Shown piece after piece: positions 8,534 to 17,317 of a stretch of DNA of 64,000 nt (its first letter is position 1; every line of letters begins with the position of its first letter). Location of the stretch: the NCBI RefSeq assembly GCF_025128055.1, contig NZ_JAHLYS010000033.1, forward strand, positions 186,001 through 250,000. Reading direction: 5' to 3'. The stretch is from Synechococcus sp. CS-1329. Its GTDB lineage: Bacteria; Cyanobacteriota; Cyanobacteriia; PCC-6307; Cyanobiaceae. The position numbers were made by a program, and so were the translations under genes. The notes below the pieces were generated by a model. The model saw only the letters and a program-made list of their open reading frames with translations, searched no databases and had not been told where the DNA came from.

Positions 8534-10775
8534 TGAGGGCCCTGGCGGGTGATTCGGCCTCCGCCAGGGCGGCGTCGTAGATCCTGGTGTAGGCCTCCAG
8601 CATGGCCTGGGCGCTGAAGTTGGCGGCTGCCAGCCCAGCCAGCCTGCGGTGCTGCTGATGCTGCTGGGGATCCTCCACATAGGAGAGGATCGCTTCAGCG
8701 AAGGCCTGGGTGGGAACGCGCCCATGGCTGAGGGGAATCGTGATGCCGGCGCTGCCTTCCGGAGTGGACAACATGCTGGCGATCTCGCCGATGTCGGAGG
8801 CGAGGTAGGGCGTGCCGGCGGCAAGGCATTCGATCAGGGTCAGGGGTTGGCTTTCACCTTCGAAGAAGCTGGGTAGGATGCCAAGATCCGCCGTGGCGAA
8901 GAAATCCCGGCTGTTGGGCTGAAGACCCAGAAAGTGAATCCACTCCGTGGCCTCATGGGCGCGCAGGCGATGACGCTCCTTGCCCTCGCCGATGATCAGC
9001 AACTGCACGTCGCGGCTGGTGCCGGCCCGGGCCAGGCGAACGGCCTCAATGGCTTCTTCCCAGCCTTTTTCGCGGATGGCACGGCTCACCAGGCAGATGA
9101 CGAAGGCCTCGTCGGCCAGTCCAAGGCTCGCGCGCGGCACCGGGCGGATCGGGGTGTCGTCAACGGCATTGGGGATCTTGGTGAGGCGTTCGGCGCTGAT
9201 GCCCAGCTCCAGCAGCGCGGGACGGTTGTTATCGGCCACGTAGGTGGCCTGATTCACCCAGGGGCCCAGCATCGGCCTGAGCTCCTTCAAGCGATCTGGA
9301 CCCAGGGTGTCGTACATGCCGTGGGAGGTGACTACATGGTTCACATCGCACACTCCCTGCAGCAGTTCGCAGAAGGTGACGTCGACCCAGCAATGGTGGG
9401 TATGCAGGATTTCGATGCCCAGGTTCTGAATCAGAATTGACAGACTCTCCAGTGATTCCAACTCGATGAGAGGGATGCCAGTGTGCAGCATCGAGCGGAT
9501 ACCAGGGTCGCTTGGATATTGCCGACAGTTCAACATGGTGACTGCATAGCCCGCCTGGTGGAGGATGTTCGCCAGGCGGATCGGCAGGATTTCGCCTCCG
9601 CCGGGGATCAGGGCATAGGTGGCGATCATCACGTTGGGTCGTCTGCCCTCCCTGCTGGGGTTGGGGGAGGCGAGCGCATCGATTCTTGAGTTCAGTGGTG
9701 CTGGGATCGCTTCGCTGCGATGCTGCTCCCAGCGTTTCACAAGGGTTTGCTGAAGGTGGGCTCGATGCTCCTGGCTGAGTGCATAGAGCCGGAAGACCGT
9801 TTCGGCCAGGAGAATGTGTTCTTCAAGATCGCGTTCGCTGCCATGCAGCGACACGGACGTGTTGCTGGGGTGTTGCCGGTAATGGTTGATGGCTTCGGGG
9901 CTGTAGGCCACCAGGCCGGATCGGATGAGGTGCAGGTAGAAAAACCAGTCGCCGCACATCCTCAACCCCAGCAGGCTGGGATCATCGAGCACGGGCAATC
10001 CTTCAATCCGCCGAAAAATGGCACCACTGGCATTGACGACCAGATTCTTGTAATTCCAGACACGCCAAACCAGCCGATGGGCTGATTCGACAAACGGCTG
10101 CTTCCAGATCCTGGCACCCAGCTCGGGCAGGTACTCCGCCAGGCTCCAGACTGTCTGCTTGCCGTCCTCGCTCACGAATTCCGTGTTTCCGAAGGCCAGC
10201 ATCACGCCTTGATTACGGAAGACCGGCACCAGCTTCTCGAGGAAATCCTCAGCGCAGAAGTCGTCACTCTCCGCGATCCAGATCAGATCCCCGCTGGCGG
10301 CCTGGATGCCCTTGCGCCATTGGCTGAACGGTGATCCTGAGTTGGTGTCGTTGGCCAACAGCCGGGTGATCTCCGGGTGCTCCTGCTGGAACCGTTGCAG
10401 CAGGGCCAGGCTGCCGTCGCTGGAGGCATCATCGAGAAGAATCACCTCCAGGTTGGTGTAGGTCTGGGCGGCGATGCTCTGGAGCCGCTGCTCCAGAAAT
10501 TCAGCGTGGTTGTAGCAGGGGACCACCACGCTGACCTTGGGGGTGGCCAGCTCGTCCGCTGATGTTTCGCTGCGGAGGAAGATGGCCGGCAGGCTCTGGA
10601 ATGGCTGGGAGCGCAGGCGTTGCAGCACAACAATCGCCCGCCGGCGCAGGTGCAGGAAGAGCAGATCGTGGAGCCCTGGCGCCACCGGCCTCACGTGCAT
10701 GAAGGAGAAGCGTCGGGTCTTGCGGGCCAGACGCCTTGCCAGGTGGACCGGGCGGAGCGTGCCGATGCTGCTCAA
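8520..10775 (-). CDS. bifunctional glycosyltransferase, GT2 fused to GT4
   Basis: A 751-residue fusion. Residues about 79-300 are a GT2 domain: KVSVVVPCYNHAEFLEQRL, then LDDASSDGS and the IAESDD metal-binding region. Residues about 378-740 are a GT4 (GT-B fold) domain, beginning NVMIATYALIPGGGEILPIR and containing VSRAIREKGWEEAIEAV, LLIIGEGKE and PSFFEGESQPLTLIECLA, the donor-binding E-x7-E-like block. One polypeptide may therefore add two successive sugars. Its ATG overlaps the stop of the upstream sulfotransferase-GT2 gene by 4 bp, which indicates translational coupling. The N-terminal ~75 residues are basic (RRLARKTRRFS) and could bind membrane. Confidence 0.88.
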   Translation of the reverse strand: MSSIGTLRPVHLARRLARKTRRFSFMHVRPVAPGLHDLLFLHLRRRAIVVLQRLRSQPFQSLPAIFLRSETSADELATPKVSVVVPCYNHAEFLEQRLQSIAAQTYTNLEVILLDDASSDGSLALLQRFQQEHPEITRLLANDTNSGSPFSQWRKGIQAASGDLIWIAESDDFCAEDFLEKLVPVFRNQGVMLAFGNTEFVSEDGKQTVWSLAEYLPELGARIWKQPFVESAHRLVWRVWNYKNLVVNASGAIFRRIEGLPVLDDPSLLGLRMCGDWFFYLHLIRSGLVAYSPEAINHYRQHPSNTSVSLHGSERDLEEHILLAETVFRLYALSQEHRAHLQQTLVKRWEQHRSEAIPAPLNSRIDALASPNPSREGRRPNVMIATYALIPGGGEILPIRLANILHQAGYAVTMLNCRQYPSDPGIRSMLHTGIPLIELESLESLSILIQNLGIEILHTHHCWVDVTFCELLQGVCDVNHVVTSHGMYDTLGPDRLKELRPMLGPWVNQATYVADNNRPALLELGISAERLTKIPNAVDDTPIRPVPRASLGLADEAFVICLVSRAIREKGWEEAIEAVRLARAGTSRDVQLLIIGEGKERHRLRAHEATEWIHFLGLQPNSRDFFATADLGILPSFFEGESQPLTLIECLAAGTPYLASDIGEIASMLSTPEGSAGITIPLSHGRVPTQAFAEAILSYVEDPQQHQQHRRLAGLAAANFSAQAMLEAYTRIYDAALAEAESPARALISST

Positions 10776-13501
10776 TCAACCTCCTGCTGGAACTGATCGG
10801 TGGCCCAGGGGAGTTTCAGCCAGGGATGACGGGACTGCAGCAGGCGGCTGATTCGCCTCAGCCCGCGGGTCGTGATGGTGGCGGTCATTGACTGGTCGTG
10901 GGCTCGGTAGGTGGCCAGGGGCTGAGGACAAAGCACGCCGTGAAAGCCGGAATCGATGAGTTTGCACCAGAAGTCGTAATCCTCCCAGCCGCCCTCGATG
11001 TGGCTGTACCCTCCCACTGCTTCCCAGGCCGATCGTCGGATCATGGCCATGGCATCGATCTGATTGCCACCTTCCAGCAGCCCACGCTGCCAGCTCACCC
11101 GGCTCAGGATGGATCGGTCCGTGGGCTGGCCAGCGGGGCCCTCTCGATGGACCATGACCAACGGATGCACGACGGCGGTTTCGGACGGGGAGGCTTCAGC
11201 CACCGCGAGGCAGGAGTCCACGGCCCGTGGATGCAGTTCGTTGTCGGCGTCCAGCACGAAGCACCAGGGCGCTTCGGCGGCGGCGAAGGCCGTGTTGCGC
11301 GCCGCCGCCAGGCCGCCATTGCTGGTGTGTGCCAGTAGGGATGAGCGGCTGAACCGGTCGCTGTGCGACTCCATCCAGGTTCGGGCCAGTTTCGGTCCCC
11401 CGTCGCTGGAGCCATCATCCACCACGATCAGCTCGAGCTCCAAGGCGCTCTGGCGCTGAACGCTCTCGAGGGCCGCAAGGATTCGATCGGCGTAGTTGAA
11501 GAGGCTGATGCAGACGGCCGCTTTGGGGGCCGCCTCCCCGCTGCCCCCCTGCCACAGGGTGACAACCTCGGGTCTGGGCGTCATTGGGGCTGTTGGCGCC
11601 GGGCGGCCACTCCAGCGCCAGAGGAGTTCCTCGCGCAGTTCCGAGGGGCTGAGCGGAGCGCTCAGGTACTGGGTCGGGAGCCAATGCGGCCCAGGAGGGA
11701 GATCCGGGGGCCGCAGGGCCCTGCCTACCCGCGCCGCGATCTCGCCGCTGAAGGCGGCGTCGGCCCCTTCGCGCGGATCGAGGCGTACCAGCTGGAGGCC
11801 CAGCCGCGTGGCTGCATCCAGCCAGCTGGCGAGCAGTCGGGCGTCCTCCATGGTCGGCAGCTGGAGCTGGTCGAACCCGGGCAGGCAGAGCAGCGATGGA
11901 TCCAGCTCCAGCTGTTTCTCCCACGCTTCACCGGCTGTTCCGAGGCAGAGGATCACGGTCTCACCCCCCCCGGCTGCCTCGCCCAGGCCGCCTCGAAGCG
12001 CTCCGGGCGGTGGCAGACCCAGGCGGGCACTGGCCGCGGCCAGATCGTCCGCGCGTCCCAGCCAGCCCGCTGCGCCATCGCCGGGCACCAGGGGATGGGC
12101 CTGGATTCCCAGCCGCTGGAGCAGAAGGACCCTCCCCGGGTCGGGATCCAGCACCAGGGGAAGGGTGCTCCAGGCCACCAGATCCAGGCTCTCGGCTCCG
12201 GTGGGCAGCTTGCGCAACTGCAGAGCCATCACCGCCTCGGTGCCGGGGTCGTCCTGATCCGGGTCCAGGGGCTCGAAGCCTTCCGGCAGAGGACAGTGCT
12301 GCAGCCAGGCCTGCAGGGTCCAGTCCCTGAGATGGGTGCCCAGAGCCACCACCCGGCAGCGTCGCGGCCACTGGGCGCCGGGGTCGCGCCCCGGGGGCCG
12401 CTCGGGGAAGCATGCGGCCGGAGCCTGGCGGATCCGCTCCAGATCGGGGGCGCTCAGCCCGTGCCTCAACCAGTGCTGGAGCAGGGCTTCCCCCGCGGCA
12501 GGGTCGCCCCCGGCGCAGGCCAGGGCCGCGGCACGCCAGGGATGGTAGGCAGGGGCCGCCGCCGCCTCGTCGGGGGGGGAGGACGGCTGGCTCCAAAACC
12601 TGCTCCAGCGGTGGCGCAGCCGCCGCCGCAGGCTGGGCTCGGGCTGGAGGAGCTCCAGGCGCGATGGGGCGAGGGCCGCGTGCAGCCGCTGCCAGCGCCG
12701 CTCCCCAGCCGGACCCGGGGGGCCCGCGAGAGCCTGGAGCCGATGGTGAAGCCGGCGCACCTGGGGGTGCAGCGCCAGGGGCAGGCGATCCCGAGGCAGG
12801 CTGCGGCGATGTTCGGGCCGGATCCGCCCCAGGATCTCGGCTCTCTGGAGCGCAGGTGTCGTCTCCAGCCCGCAGAACCGAGCAAGCCGATCCAGCTGCC
12901 GGTCGGCCGCAGTCGGCTCGAACCAGGCGTCGTGGTCGACGATCAGCAGCGGCAGGCCCGCGCCATCGAGCAGCACCTGCCGGTTGTGCTTCCACCAGAG
13001 CTGCTGGGCCCGCCAGGGGGTCATGCCTGCCGCCTGGCCGTCGCGGGGCACCAGGGAGAGCATCACCTCGGCAGGATCGCGCACCCCCAGCACCAGCCTC
13101 AGGGGCAGATCCAGCTGTTCGGCCAGCTGGCGCCACAAGGGCAGCAGCAGGCTGGTGCGGGGATCCTTCACGGCCCAGGGCCCGTCCTGCTGCCGTGCCG
13201 CGCTGGCGAGCACCTGCAGCAGCCGCTCCCCGACCGTCCGGGTGGAGGGCGCCTCCAGCCAGCCGGCGGGCAGGGGCAGAACGCCATCCGTGCTGGGCCA
13301 CCACCGCCCCAGGTCGATCAGCAGCTGCTCCTGAAGGGCCGTGATGTCCTCCCGCTCGTAGGAGCCCTCAGGGTTGTGCGGGTCCCGATCGATGAGCGTT
13401 CCGGGCAGGGAGATCCCCAGAGCCGACAGCAGGGACCCGAGCAGGGATGTGCCGCTGCGGTGCATGCCCACGAGCAGGATCAGGGGGGGCGCTGTGCTCA
13501 T
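10772..13501 (-). CDS. sulfotransferase-glycosyltransferase (GT2) fusion protein
   Basis: A 909-residue protein. The N-terminal ~300 residues are a sulfotransferase: ILLVGMHRSGTSLLGSLLSA holds the 5'-phosphosulfate loop binding PAPS, and LRLVLGVRDPAEVMLSLVPR is the 3'-phosphate-binding segment. Residues about 665-905 are a GT2 domain (AVCISLFNYADRILAALESV, VVDDGSSDGG, FVLDADNELHPRAV, GGWEDYDFWCKLI). The ~350 residues between are not recognised. The frame is open to 13777, but ATG 13501 gives the normal N-terminus and overlaps the preceding small gene by 4 bp. The combination suggests transfer of a sugar and sulfation of the same glycan, which is inference. Confidence 0.88.
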   Translation of the reverse strand: MSTAPPLILLVGMHRSGTSLLGSLLSALGISLPGTLIDRDPHNPEGSYEREDITALQEQLLIDLGRWWPSTDGVLPLPAGWLEAPSTRTVGERLLQVLASAARQQDGPWAVKDPRTSLLLPLWRQLAEQLDLPLRLVLGVRDPAEVMLSLVPRDGQAAGMTPWRAQQLWWKHNRQVLLDGAGLPLLIVDHDAWFEPTAADRQLDRLARFCGLETTPALQRAEILGRIRPEHRRSLPRDRLPLALHPQVRRLHHRLQALAGPPGPAGERRWQRLHAALAPSRLELLQPEPSLRRRLRHRWSRFWSQPSSPPDEAAAAPAYHPWRAAALACAGGDPAAGEALLQHWLRHGLSAPDLERIRQAPAACFPERPPGRDPGAQWPRRCRVVALGTHLRDWTLQAWLQHCPLPEGFEPLDPDQDDPGTEAVMALQLRKLPTGAESLDLVAWSTLPLVLDPDPGRVLLLQRLGIQAHPLVPGDGAAGWLGRADDLAAASARLGLPPPGALRGGLGEAAGGGETVILCLGTAGEAWEKQLELDPSLLCLPGFDQLQLPTMEDARLLASWLDAATRLGLQLVRLDPREGADAAFSGEIAARVGRALRPPDLPPGPHWLPTQYLSAPLSPSELREELLWRWSGRPAPTAPMTPRPEVVTLWQGGSGEAAPKAAVCISLFNYADRILAALESVQRQSALELELIVVDDGSSDGGPKLARTWMESHSDRFSRSSLLAHTSNGGLAAARNTAFAAAEAPWCFVLDADNELHPRAVDSCLAVAEASPSETAVVHPLVMVHREGPAGQPTDRSILSRVSWQRGLLEGGNQIDAMAMIRRSAWEAVGGYSHIEGGWEDYDFWCKLIDSGFHGVLCPQPLATYRAHDQSMTATITTRGLRRISRLLQSRHPWLKLPWATDQFQQEVD

Positions 13502-13710
13502 GGGCCGTAGACCCAGTGCTCTATGGCGGCCCAGAGGTGGTTCACGCAGCGCTGCCTGGCGAGATCCTTGCCGTTGAAGGGGAACGCCTGGGCGGGATCG
13601 TTGATGGTGTTGCCCATGGGTCTGGCGTAGCCGCGGGGCAAGTCGTCCTGCAGCAGGGGCAGCGCGAGGTGATGAATCGGCGTCGGTTGCCGGCTCACTG
13701 TACGGATCAT
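13498..13710 (-). CDS. small uncharacterised protein, translationally coupled on both sides
   Basis: A 70-residue frame whose ATG overlaps the stop of the upstream GT8-like gene by 4 bp. Its TGA overlaps the ATG of the sulfotransferase-GT2 gene by 4 bp. Two ATGA junctions in a row are strong context for real translation. The sequence contains IHHLALPLLQDDLPRGYA, NTINDPAQAFPFNGKDLAR and ends in HLWAAIEHWVYGP, a fairly hydrophobic, aromatic tail without a transmembrane segment. I do not recognise the family. It could be a small partner of the sulfotransferase or the detached end of a larger ancestral enzyme. Confidence 0.6.
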   Translation of the reverse strand: MIRTVSRQPTPIHHLALPLLQDDLPRGYARPMGNTINDPAQAFPFNGKDLARQRCVNHLWAAIEHWVYGP

Positions 13711-14657
13711 CCCGACGACAACGATCTGCGGTGGACCGCCCGGTTTCTGCGGATGATTCCCTTGCGGCTGAGGTCAAGCAGGGTTTGCAGGGCCTGCTGC
13801 CAGGGTTGATGCTGAAACAGTGGAGGGTTGATGCGTTCCACCACCCGGGCCAGATCCGAAACGTTTCCGTGGTGGTGAACCAGGAAGGGCGTTTTAGGAA
13901 GATAGTTGAGTGTTATCCCTTGTCGTACTAACTCATCCATGGCCGAGAGTTTGTCGCAGAGCATGTTGAGACAGTCAGGCAGCTCATGGATCCTGACTCC
14001 CTGGGCGGTGGCTGCCAGCGGCAGGGCCAGCTGATCCAGCCAGGGAAAAAGATGCATGGCTGGATCATGGTGGTGAGCAGCATGGATGTGAAGCGCCATC
14101 GCACTCCAGCCGAGGCTGCTGGCCAAGTGCTGATGCACCCACACCACACCGGCATTGAAATAGGCCGGACCTACCGCGTAGCCGGAGGATGAAATGGTGA
14201 GATAGTCTGGTTGAATGCCGGCTTCAGCATAAAGCTGATCCCAGTTTCCGTGCCAGCCGTAGTAGTGCACCGGCATGGCGGCTATTTTATGACAGGCCAG
14301 GTAGGTGAGGGGCAGATGGCGCAGCAGCACCAGGTCTGAGTCGAGCAACAGGTGGTGACTGGAGGACCATTGCTGACTGGCTTTTTCCAGCAACAGGATC
14401 TTGTTGAAGTGTCGGTAGGGTTGTTGCTTGCGGGTGTCGAGGAGGGTGGGTGCCGGCAGCGACACGAAATCGGCCAGTTCGGCCCAGGGGCGCTCCCTCA
14501 GGGTGAGTCCCACAGGTGCATCCTCAGGCACCCCGATCACCAGCCTCACGTCGTTGCGGCGGGCATGGACAAAGTGGATGGAGGAGGCCAGCAGATCGGC
14601 CATGGCCGTGTACTTCTCACCATCCGCCACGATGGAGATTCGGGTGGGTTCAGGCAT
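13707..14657 (-). CDS. glycosyltransferase, GT8-like
   Basis: About 316 residues. Features consistent with a GT-A transferase of the GT8 type are an early ISIVADGEKYTAMADLLASS strand-helix, RHFNKILLLEKA, HHLLLDSDLVLLRHLP with the D-x-D metal site (DSD), and YFNAGVVWVHQHLA. A C-terminal FLVHHHGNVSD supplies a histidine cluster near the expected H-x-x-G-x-x-K-like region. The open frame reaches 14717, but ATG 14657 puts the first strand at the N-terminus and avoids overlap with the upstream GT4 gene. The stop overlaps the small coupled gene by 4 bp. The acceptor is unknown. Confidence 0.65.
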   Translation of the reverse strand: MPEPTRISIVADGEKYTAMADLLASSIHFVHARRNDVRLVIGVPEDAPVGLTLRERPWAELADFVSLPAPTLLDTRKQQPYRHFNKILLLEKASQQWSSSHHLLLDSDLVLLRHLPLTYLACHKIAAMPVHYYGWHGNWDQLYAEAGIQPDYLTISSSGYAVGPAYFNAGVVWVHQHLASSLGWSAMALHIHAAHHHDPAMHLFPWLDQLALPLAATAQGVRIHELPDCLNMLCDKLSAMDELVRQGITLNYLPKTPFLVHHHGNVSDLARVVERINPPLFQHQPWQQALQTLLDLSRKGIIRRNRAVHRRSLSSG

Positions 14658-14685
14658 GATGATGTGGAAAGGAGAAGGAGGGTGG

Positions 14686-15927
14686 TCAGGCGAAGGCTCG
14701 CTGAGCCACCAGCTCAATCAGGGCCCGATGCTGGGGCAGGCAGATGTTGAGGCTATAGCGGCGTTGAATCGTTTGACGGGCCGCTGCACCGAGGCCATGG
14801 GCATGGGCCGGTTTCTGAAGCAGCTCAGCCACCGCTTCGGCGATCGCCCTGGGCTGAAAGAAGTCCACCAGCAAGCCGTTGCGGCCATCCTCAATCAGCT
14901 CCTGCACCGGTGGAGTGGCGGATCCCACGATCGCGCAGGCGCAGCTCATCGCCTCCATCAGGCTCCAACTCAGCACGAAGGGGTAGGTGAGGTACACATG
15001 CGCTGAACTGCGCTGCAGCAGCTGGATGAACTCGGGATAGGGCAATGGGCCGGTGAGATGCACCTTGGCAGGGTCGTACTGGCCGTCGATCTCCGCGAAG
15101 AACTGCTCGTGCCACTCACCGGAGGCGCAGCGCCTGCCATAGGACACACCCTGTTGTGCGCCCACCATCACGATCTCGGCTTCAGGGTTAAGGCGTTGGA
15201 GCTCGGGGATCGAGCGGATGAAGCTGTGGCAACCACGGTAGGGCTCGAGGCTGCGGTTCACGAAGGTGACCAGCGGGGTGCCGGCGGGCAGCTGGAGGCC
15301 GCTCTTGAGGGTCAGGCCCTGGTTCGCTTCAGCGGGCCTGGCCACCTCGGTGTCGATGCCGTCATGAATCACGCTGAAGCGGCTGTGCCAGTGCTGGGGG
15401 AAGGAGCTGAGCTGAAATTGGGTGGGCGTCACACTCCAATGGCTGGCCTCGAGGCTGAGCAGCACAGGCCCATTCTTCATGCGGACTTTCGACGCATCGA
15501 ACCAGGTGTCAGACCTGCCGAACTCGGGATCGAAACCCACATCGAAGTCTTGGGGATGGTAGAAGAATTCCTGGTAGGTGAGCAGCTGGGCTGATGGCCA
15601 CACATCGCGCAGGAACAGGGGCTCCCCCCAGCCAGGATGGGCGCAGATCAGCTCAGGGTTGAAGCCGTGGCCGGCGAGTTGATGGGCGGCGTGGGCGCAG
15701 GCCTCCGCCCGCAGCATCTTGGATTCCGTTTCAACGGCCAGGGGATGAATTCCCTTGGTGTTCCCACGGCGAATCGAATAATGAACATAGGCAACACCTC
15801 TGGGTAGGCCAGCAGGTTTAGTGCGCAGCCCCATGGCCACTAGGCGGTGTCCACCTTCCTGGGCCAGCCGACGGACAATATGCAAGTATTGTCCTGGAAA
15901 AGACTGGTGAACAAAGAGGATGTTCAA
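14686..15927 (-). CDS. glycosyltransferase family 4
   Basis: A 413-residue GT-B transferase. The N-terminus (LNILFVHQSFPGQYLHIVRR, read with Met at the TTG start) and LICAHPGWGEPLFLRDVWP match the group with the Glyco_trans_4_3 type N-terminal domain. The C-terminal half has TFVNRSLEPYRGCHSFIRSI, VMVGAQQGVSYG and VYLTYPFVLSWSLMEAMSCA, which is the donor phosphate-binding and E-x7-E region. The TTG start at 15927 is the only start that keeps the first beta strand. It leads the minus-strand run of glycosyltransferases down to 8520 and is a paralog of the divergent gene at 15958-17259. Confidence 0.88.
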   Translation of the reverse strand: MNILFVHQSFPGQYLHIVRRLAQEGGHRLVAMGLRTKPAGLPRGVAYVHYSIRRGNTKGIHPLAVETESKMLRAEACAHAAHQLAGHGFNPELICAHPGWGEPLFLRDVWPSAQLLTYQEFFYHPQDFDVGFDPEFGRSDTWFDASKVRMKNGPVLLSLEASHWSVTPTQFQLSSFPQHWHSRFSVIHDGIDTEVARPAEANQGLTLKSGLQLPAGTPLVTFVNRSLEPYRGCHSFIRSIPELQRLNPEAEIVMVGAQQGVSYGRRCASGEWHEQFFAEIDGQYDPAKVHLTGPLPYPEFIQLLQRSSAHVYLTYPFVLSWSLMEAMSCACAIVGSATPPVQELIEDGRNGLLVDFFQPRAIAEAVAELLQKPAHAHGLGAAARQTIQRRYSLNICLPQHRALIELVAQRAFA

Positions 15928-15944
15928 GTTCCAGGCAACCGGTG

Positions 15945-15950
15945 AGGAGG
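15945..15950 (+). promoter_or_regulatory. Shine-Dalgarno AGGAGG deciding a TTG start
   Basis: A perfect AGGAGG lies seven bases before the TTG at 15958. It favours that TTG over the downstream GTG at 16024 as the start of the plus-strand GT4 gene. The same TTGACA (15958-15963) could be mistaken for a -35 box, but no -10-like hexamer follows at 16-18 bases. Confidence 0.6.
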
Positions 15951-15957
15951 TTCAATC

Positions 15958-17259
15958 TTGACAGGATTTGGCGCTCCTGGCAAAGGGGAGACCTTTGGAC
16001 AGGAGTTTTCTTCTAAAGAATCTGTGATCCCCAGGCCAAGGAATATACTTTTTATTCATGGCAATTATCCTGGCCAGTTCAGAAATATAGCATCCCTGTG
16101 CGGAGCGGATCCAGCTTTTAGAGTTGCGTATCTTACCGAGCACGATCATCCCAACAAGTGGCAGATCAAGGGGGTAAGGGTTCACACCTATCAGCGTCGT
16201 CGCCGAGCCCATTCCGGTACGCACATGTACGTGCGCTGTGTGGAAGACTCCGTACTTACGGGGCAGGCTGTCCTCCGCAGCCTCCATACTCTGCTGAAGA
16301 GCGGCTTTCAGCCGGATGTGGTGGTCTTTCACGCTGGATCAGGTCTGGGGTTGTTCCTGCGGGATCTGCTGCCGAAGGCGAAGCTGATCGGCTACTTTGA
16401 ATGGTATTTTCACGCTTCCACATCCAGGTATCTGTTTGCCAAGTTCGAGTTGGATCAACAGCTTGGCGTTGGCATCCGCAATCTTCCGATCGAGCATGAG
16501 TTGTTGCTGGCCGACCATTGCATCGTCCCCACCCAGTGGCAGTTTTCCCAGTTTCCCCTTTTGCTTCAGCAGAAACTCTCCGTTCTGTTTGATGGGATTG
16601 ACACCCGCTTTTTTCACCCACGGCCAGCTGGGCCAATCGCTCCATTGCATCTGCCATTAACTGAGCGTACAGAAGAACTTGTCATTGAACCATCTGATTC
16701 CCTTCTTACCTATGCCACAAGAGGGATGGAGCCATTGCGTGGCTTCCCTGAGTTCATGCGATTTCTACCCCATCTCCTGGGAAAAAATCCGAATCTTAAA
16801 GTGGTGATTGCAGGAGATGATCGCCAAGCTTACAGTTATGCGGCGCCGAGTCATGAGGGCTCTTGGAAGCGAAAACTGATGCACGAGCTTGGGCTATTTC
16901 CTGGCTCCGAACGCATCTTCTTTTGCGGGTCACTTCCTTATCAGCGCTATCGAGAACTTCTATGGCGATCAGATCTCCACTGCTATTTTACGAGGCCCTA
17001 TGTAACAAGTTGGAGTTTGTTTGAAGCGGTGGCCTGCAAAACTCCGCTGTGCATCAATCTCAACGGGGCAACGGAACTGTTTCGGGATCGAGCCCATGTG
17101 GTGGTGGACCTGGACGCCCCATCAAGCATCCAGGCTGCCGCCATCGATCAAGCACTTGCTCAACCCGACGTGCTGCAAGATGTCTCTGCTGAGTTCCCCG
17201 TTCAGTTTAGGTTAGAGAGTTGCATGTCCCGCTGGAGAAGGCTGCTGCTGGAGGCCTGA
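15958..17259 (+). CDS. glycosyltransferase family 4 (divergent paralog)
   Basis: A 433-residue GT-B transferase with the same layout as the divergent neighbour: NILFIHGNYPGQFRNIASLC, VVFHAGSGLGLFLRDLLPKA, VLFDGIDTRFFHPR, LLTYATRGMEPLRGFPEF, VVIAGDDRQAYSYAA and YFTRPYVTSWSLFEAVACK. The TTG start at 15958 is chosen because a perfect AGGAGG precedes it by seven bases. It adds about 22 residues compared with the GTG at 16024. Base composition is clearly more AT-rich than in the glycosyltransferases on its left, so this copy may have come from another source. Divergent transcription from 14686-15927 leaves only 30 bp between the genes. Confidence 0.87.
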   Translation: MTGFGAPGKGETFGQEFSSKESVIPRPRNILFIHGNYPGQFRNIASLCGADPAFRVAYLTEHDHPNKWQIKGVRVHTYQRRRRAHSGTHMYVRCVEDSVLTGQAVLRSLHTLLKSGFQPDVVVFHAGSGLGLFLRDLLPKAKLIGYFEWYFHASTSRYLFAKFELDQQLGVGIRNLPIEHELLLADHCIVPTQWQFSQFPLLLQQKLSVLFDGIDTRFFHPRPAGPIAPLHLPLTERTEELVIEPSDSLLTYATRGMEPLRGFPEFMRFLPHLLGKNPNLKVVIAGDDRQAYSYAAPSHEGSWKRKLMHELGLFPGSERIFFCGSLPYQRYRELLWRSDLHCYFTRPYVTSWSLFEAVACKTPLCINLNGATELFRDRAHVVVDLDAPSSIQAAAIDQALAQPDVLQDVSAEFPVQFRLESCMSRWRRLLLEA

Positions 17260-17268
17260 CTATCCCAT

Positions 17269-17294
17269 AAAAAAAGGGCTCCCAATGGGAGCCC
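17269..17294 (-). terminator. rho-independent terminator of the RTX-like gene
   Basis: GGGCTCCC at 17276-17283 and GGGAGCCC at 17287-17294 form a perfect 8-bp stem with a three-base loop. On the minus strand it is followed by a run of seven T (17269-17275). It sits 24 bp after the RTX-like stop, so it ends minus-strand transcription. The plus-strand GT4 gene ending at 17259 gets the stem but no T-run. Confidence 0.85.
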
Positions 17295-17317
17295 CGAAGT
17301 ACTTAGCTTAACAGAAA

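Noticed and set aside
13501-13777. N-terminal extension of the sulfotransferase-GT2 protein to 13777.
   Set aside because: The extra 92 residues read as shadow of the coupled 70-codon gene, and the PAPS loop sits correctly after ATG 13501.
15958-15963. TTGACA as a -35 box for the plus-strand GT4 gene.
   Set aside because: No -10-like hexamer follows at the right distance, and the TTG is preceded by a perfect AGGAGG, so it is better read as the start codon.
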